Source of the DNA: JAUVZL01 sp965603515
GTDB lineage: Bacteria; Hydrothermota; Tepidihabitantia; SM23-42
Reading direction: 5' to 3'
Length of the DNA stretch: 42,336 bases
NCBI GenBank assembly: GCA_965603515.1
Contig: CBFDDH010000022.1
Coordinates: 1 to 42,336 of the forward strand
Positions within the stretch are counted from its first letter, which is position 1. Every line of letters starts with the position of its first letter. The notes below the pieces were generated by a model. That model had not been told where the DNA came from. It worked only from the letters and a program-made list of their open reading frames with translations, and ran no database searches. The position numbers and the translations under genes are program-made. Below are positions 40,221-42,336 of this stretch, piece by piece.

Positions 40221-40327
40221 GACACCCTGCTTGCCTTTGAGTTTACGGGTTGTATTAAGCAGCTGCTTTTGCAGTACAAAAGCGCGAGCTTTGGATAGAT
40301 CTATGCTGATAGCTTTTTTTTTAACAT
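40221..40327 (-). other. Displaced 5' coding segment of the YcaQ-like gene across an A9 run
   Basis: Minus-strand ATG at 40327-40325, then TT and nine A (T9 at 40314-40322 on the plus strand), then codons for AISIDLSKARAFVLQKQLLN continuing into the main frame. The ATG is one base out of phase with the rest. A10 or A7 would restore a full-length start. Confidence 0.7.
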
Positions 40328-40472
40328 GTTTGAATTCAGGATATTAATGGAAAACAAGCATACAAAAAATCTTTATTCCTTTTGCTTCTATAATATGAAT
40401 GCAAACATAAAAGTGTGATAAGAAATGATATCGATGCAAATACACATGTTACTATCACAGGCATTTATGGTA

Positions 40473-40500
40473 ATCTTATACATAATTCCTTTTTTGTCAA
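40473..40500 (-). promoter_or_regulatory. Candidate promoter toward the YcaQ-like gene
   Basis: On the minus strand, TTGACA (40500-40495), a 16-base spacer, then TAAGAT (40478-40473). It leaves a leader of about 140 bases before ATG 40327. Its -35 is in the left arm of the inverted repeat at 40489-40528. A second weaker candidate (TTGTAT, 16 bases, TATCCT) sits closer to the gene. Confidence 0.5.
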
Positions 40501-40528
40501 GATTTTCTATGTAAAGTTGACAAAAAAG
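40489..40528. repeat. 12-base inverted repeat carrying divergent -35 elements
   Basis: CTTTTTTGTCAA (40489-40500) and TTGACAAAAAAG (40517-40528) are exact inverted copies separated by 16 bases. Each contains a TTGACA pointing outward. It is the main recognisable structure in the 324-base gene-free stretch 40328-40651, which otherwise is AT-rich leader sequence. Confidence 0.65.
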
Positions 40529-40545
40529 ACATAATAGTGTATACG
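40517..40545 (+). promoter_or_regulatory. Candidate promoter of the ferritin-like gene
   Basis: TTGACA at 40517-40522, a 17-base spacer, then TATACG at 40540-40545. A leader of about 100 bases follows, with AGGAGG at 40641-40646 before the ATG at 40652. Confidence 0.5.
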
Positions 40546-40651
40546 TAGCTCTGATACACCAGCACTTTGGTATTCAGAATAGGGGAGAAGCTCATATTAA
40601 ACGTTCCTGCATAATGTGTGTCTAAATGTATATGAGAAATAGGAGGATTCA

Positions 40652-41110
40652 ATGGATATCAGCATAATGGAGATGCTTGCTCAACATGAGGAAACGATCA
40701 GCGATTTATATAGTGCATATTCCAAACAATTTCCTGAACACCGCGAGTTTTGGGCTACCCTCGCATGGGAAGAAAACGATCATGCACGCCAGATACGTGA
40801 ACTCGAGATCGAGGTCAAGAATAGACATGCGACGTTTGACGGCACGGCTATTAAGGCGATCGTCATTAAAAAGTCACTCGAATATGTAAAGAATCAAACT
40901 GTGGAGGCGCAAAAAAAAGGGATATCATTAGCCCGTGCTTTATCAGTAGCTCTGGATATTGAGAAATCAGTAATTGATGGAGAATTTTTTGATGCATTCA
41001 AAGGATTCACGGCAAAAAGCAGAAAGCTGATTCGCGAGCTTGGCAATGAAGTACAGGAGCACTATAAAATAATAGAAGCAAAATGGACTGAACACAGAAG
41101 ATACGCCTGA
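40652..41110 (+). CDS. Ferritin-like (rubrerythrin-type) diiron four-helix protein
   Basis: A 152-residue cytosolic helical protein, probably a rubrerythrin-like diiron domain acting in peroxide or iron handling. Four helices carry the expected ligands: Glu13 (QHEETISDLY), Glu40/41 with His44 (LAWEENDHARQIRELE), Glu104 (ALDIEKSVIDGEFF), and Glu133/136 with His137 (ELGNEVQEHYKII). There is no rubredoxin-like Cys domain, so it is not a full rubrerythrin. AGGAGG precedes the ATG. It is separated from the YcaQ-like gene by a divergent promoter region with an inverted repeat. The exact activity is uncertain. Confidence 0.8.
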   Translation: MDISIMEMLAQHEETISDLYSAYSKQFPEHREFWATLAWEENDHARQIRELEIEVKNRHATFDGTAIKAIVIKKSLEYVKNQTVEAQKKGISLARALSVALDIEKSVIDGEFFDAFKGFTAKSRKLIRELGNEVQEHYKIIEAKWTEHRRYA

Positions 41111-41221
41111 CAAAACTCTGCAGTAAAGCACAGATTGCGTTCGTTGTCGTGTTTTCTTTTAATCTTAAAAAGAGGGGAGAGGTCGATAGGTGAGTATAGT
41201 GCATTATACTAAACTCAATCG
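41111..41221. other. Short intergenic region between convergent genes
   Basis: This holds an AGTATA...TATACT inverted repeat (about 41193-41210) that might serve as a weak two-way transcription end. I see no gene. Confidence 0.35.
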
Positions 41222-42316
41222 TTATTCTGTCGTTTTAAATATGGATATTTGGCGATCTTTTGCGTCTTTGAGAGCTGCTTTTTGTTGATCAGCGTATTTT
41301 CTAAACAATGCATGCTTACGATCTAAATACTGCGTAGGGGGAGCATCGTCGTACAGGTAGTGGTAGAGCTTGATGCAATTATTTCCACGGAATTTAAAAT
41401 AGAAACTCGGATGCTTTCGCTGTAGTGTATATATGGTTCTTTTAGGCAATCCAGTTTTTTCCAATTCTGATAACATCACCTCTATGAATAAGCGAGAGCC
41501 ACTATAGAAGCTTGCGGTCAAGTGGCGTCGACCTTTCTCAAAGTATACAGATCCATCACCATCCCAGCAACCTCTTATGAAGTGCCGGACATATTGTTGT
41601 GGTATTGTCGGAAATTCTATATCGAGACTCTTTGTAGTCTTCATACCCAGGCGGACTAAATCAGGATAAATAACTGAACAAGCAATATTAAAGTAGTACA
41701 CAGAGCCACACACAAGGCCACCATATATCTTTTTTCTTCGATAATGTAAGCGTGCATTGCAATTCAATAGTAATAGAACTTTGCTAACAAGTTCCCGTTC
41801 CTTCTGTGCAAAGCTTATGATAGGTGTTCTTCGAGTAGATTTCTTCCCATGATGAATTTGCATGCTTAAACAACCATCAGTGTATAAAATCCCTAATACA
41901 TAAGCCATTTCCTGAGACCAGGAAGCGAAGAATTTTTCATTATACTCGATCTTTTGATAAGTCACCGATTGAATATGACCATCATCTTGGAGTCTATTTA
42001 CAGTGATTTTTTTCTGCTTCAATGCCATTTTTCTTGCCGAGCGTTGGCTCCTTCGTGGAATTGCATATTCCAACATTTTTTTATAGACAAACTGTCTTGA
42101 GCAATTAGATACCTTAGCAATATCGCTTAAAGATTTTTCTTCTTTGAAGTATTGATTGACTAAATATTCTTTGGTGAGTTTTTTCGTAGCAATGCCATGC
42201 TTCCTGATATGTTGTTTATGTTTGTTTTCAACTTCCTTATGATAGCATTTTACACAAAGACCACGTGATAGATGTTTTACTTTTATAGTACCACATTTTG
42301 TGCACTTTTTATACAT
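41222..42316 (-). CDS. LAGLIDADG-type homing endonuclease with N-terminal zinc ribbon and HTH
   Basis: About 364 residues from ATG 42316. A GTG four codons earlier (42328) is possible, and the frame stays open to the window edge. Residues 1-30 form a zinc ribbon (CTKCGTIKV...LCVKCYHKE). Residues 45-95 are a basic helix-turn-helix (SLSDIAKVSNCSRQFVYKKMLEY). Two LAGLIDADG-like helices follow: WSQEMAYVLGILYTDGCL (near 130) and YVRHFIRGCWDGDGSVYF (near 245), each with the acidic catalytic residue, plus beta-saddle strands. This is a monomeric two-motif nuclease. It appears free-standing; no intein splice motifs (C1, HN) or group I intron core are visible on the left side. It is probably mobile by homing. 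Confidence 0.83.
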   Translation of the reverse strand: MYKKCTKCGTIKVKHLSRGLCVKCYHKEVENKHKQHIRKHGIATKKLTKEYLVNQYFKEEKSLSDIAKVSNCSRQFVYKKMLEYAIPRRSQRSARKMALKQKKITVNRLQDDGHIQSVTYQKIEYNEKFFASWSQEMAYVLGILYTDGCLSMQIHHGKKSTRRTPIISFAQKERELVSKVLLLLNCNARLHYRRKKIYGGLVCGSVYYFNIACSVIYPDLVRLGMKTTKSLDIEFPTIPQQYVRHFIRGCWDGDGSVYFEKGRRHLTASFYSGSRLFIEVMLSELEKTGLPKRTIYTLQRKHPSFYFKFRGNNCIKLYHYLYDDAPPTQYLDRKHALFRKYADQQKAALKDAKDRQISIFKTTE

Positions 42317-42336
42317 TCGCGCCCACACAAGTGAGT

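Overview
This window looks like chromosomal DNA of an uncultivated bacterium, most likely from the WOR-3/TA06 (Stahlbacteria-like) part of the FCB-adjacent candidate phyla. That placement is inference from gene content: bacterial-type core genes (dxr, ispD, rseP, ligA, valS, mutM, nadB, gmk, phoH, ybeY) sit beside a pyruvoyl-dependent arginine decarboxylase, a DUF366 protein, many small stand-alone TPR proteins, and a very large FG-GAP protein with a C-terminal sorting/FlgD-like domain. Base composition is moderately AT-rich and genes are tightly packed, with many 1-4 nt ATGA, GTGA or TAATG overlaps. I see no CRISPR array, prophage or insertion sequence.

Layout. 1-2061: an operon running in from the left (TrkA-type RCK protein, small TPR protein, DUF366, QueE). 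2122-3009: a secreted TPR protein. 3006-7437 (minus): ispD-dxr-rseP plus a cobalamin-type radical SAM homologue with an abnormal Cys motif. 7743-8607: a small coiled-coil lipoprotein and a twin-LysM secreted protein. 8647-14270: phoH-pgpH-ybeY and two tandem CNNM/CorC-type membrane proteins. 14290-17284 (minus): a J-domain/TPR protein with an unknown partner, and nadB with a TPR protein and an overlooked 44-residue zinc ribbon. 17384-19668: ligA and comFB. 19714-23130 (minus): valS and two membrane or envelope unknowns. 23131-23502: a repeat-rich spacer. 23503-29521 (minus): mutM, an AsmA-like giant, a site-2 protease, a CCA/poly(A) polymerase family enzyme, a DUF3467 protein and a SIMPL protein. 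29658-32581: tRNA-Gly, dtd, yicC, gmk, tRNA-Ala and pdaD. 32589-34710: divergent yhfC-like protease and EamA transporter. 34792-38682: a 1296-residue secreted protein with a beta-helix and two seven-repeat FG-GAP blocks. 38705-40327 (minus): a DUF3795 protein and a YcaQ-like DNA glycosylase with a 5' frameshift. 40652-41110: a ferritin-like diiron protein. 41222-42316 (minus): a LAGLIDADG endonuclease.

The strongest pattern not explained by single genes is in the promoters. Thirteen sigma70-like promoters can be read by eye, and all thirteen have a 16-bp spacer. In six of them (ispD, nadB, ligA, valS, yhfC-like, eamA) the -10 hexamer ends only 5 or 6 bases before the start codon, with no Shine-Dalgarno sequence, which predicts leaderless mRNAs. 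The other protein genes with readable promoters mostly have a 5' leader with a strong AAGGAGG-like site, and several of these encode exported proteins. Two tRNAs without encoded CCA use the same promoter form, and tRNA-Ala appears to be cotranscribed with pdaD.
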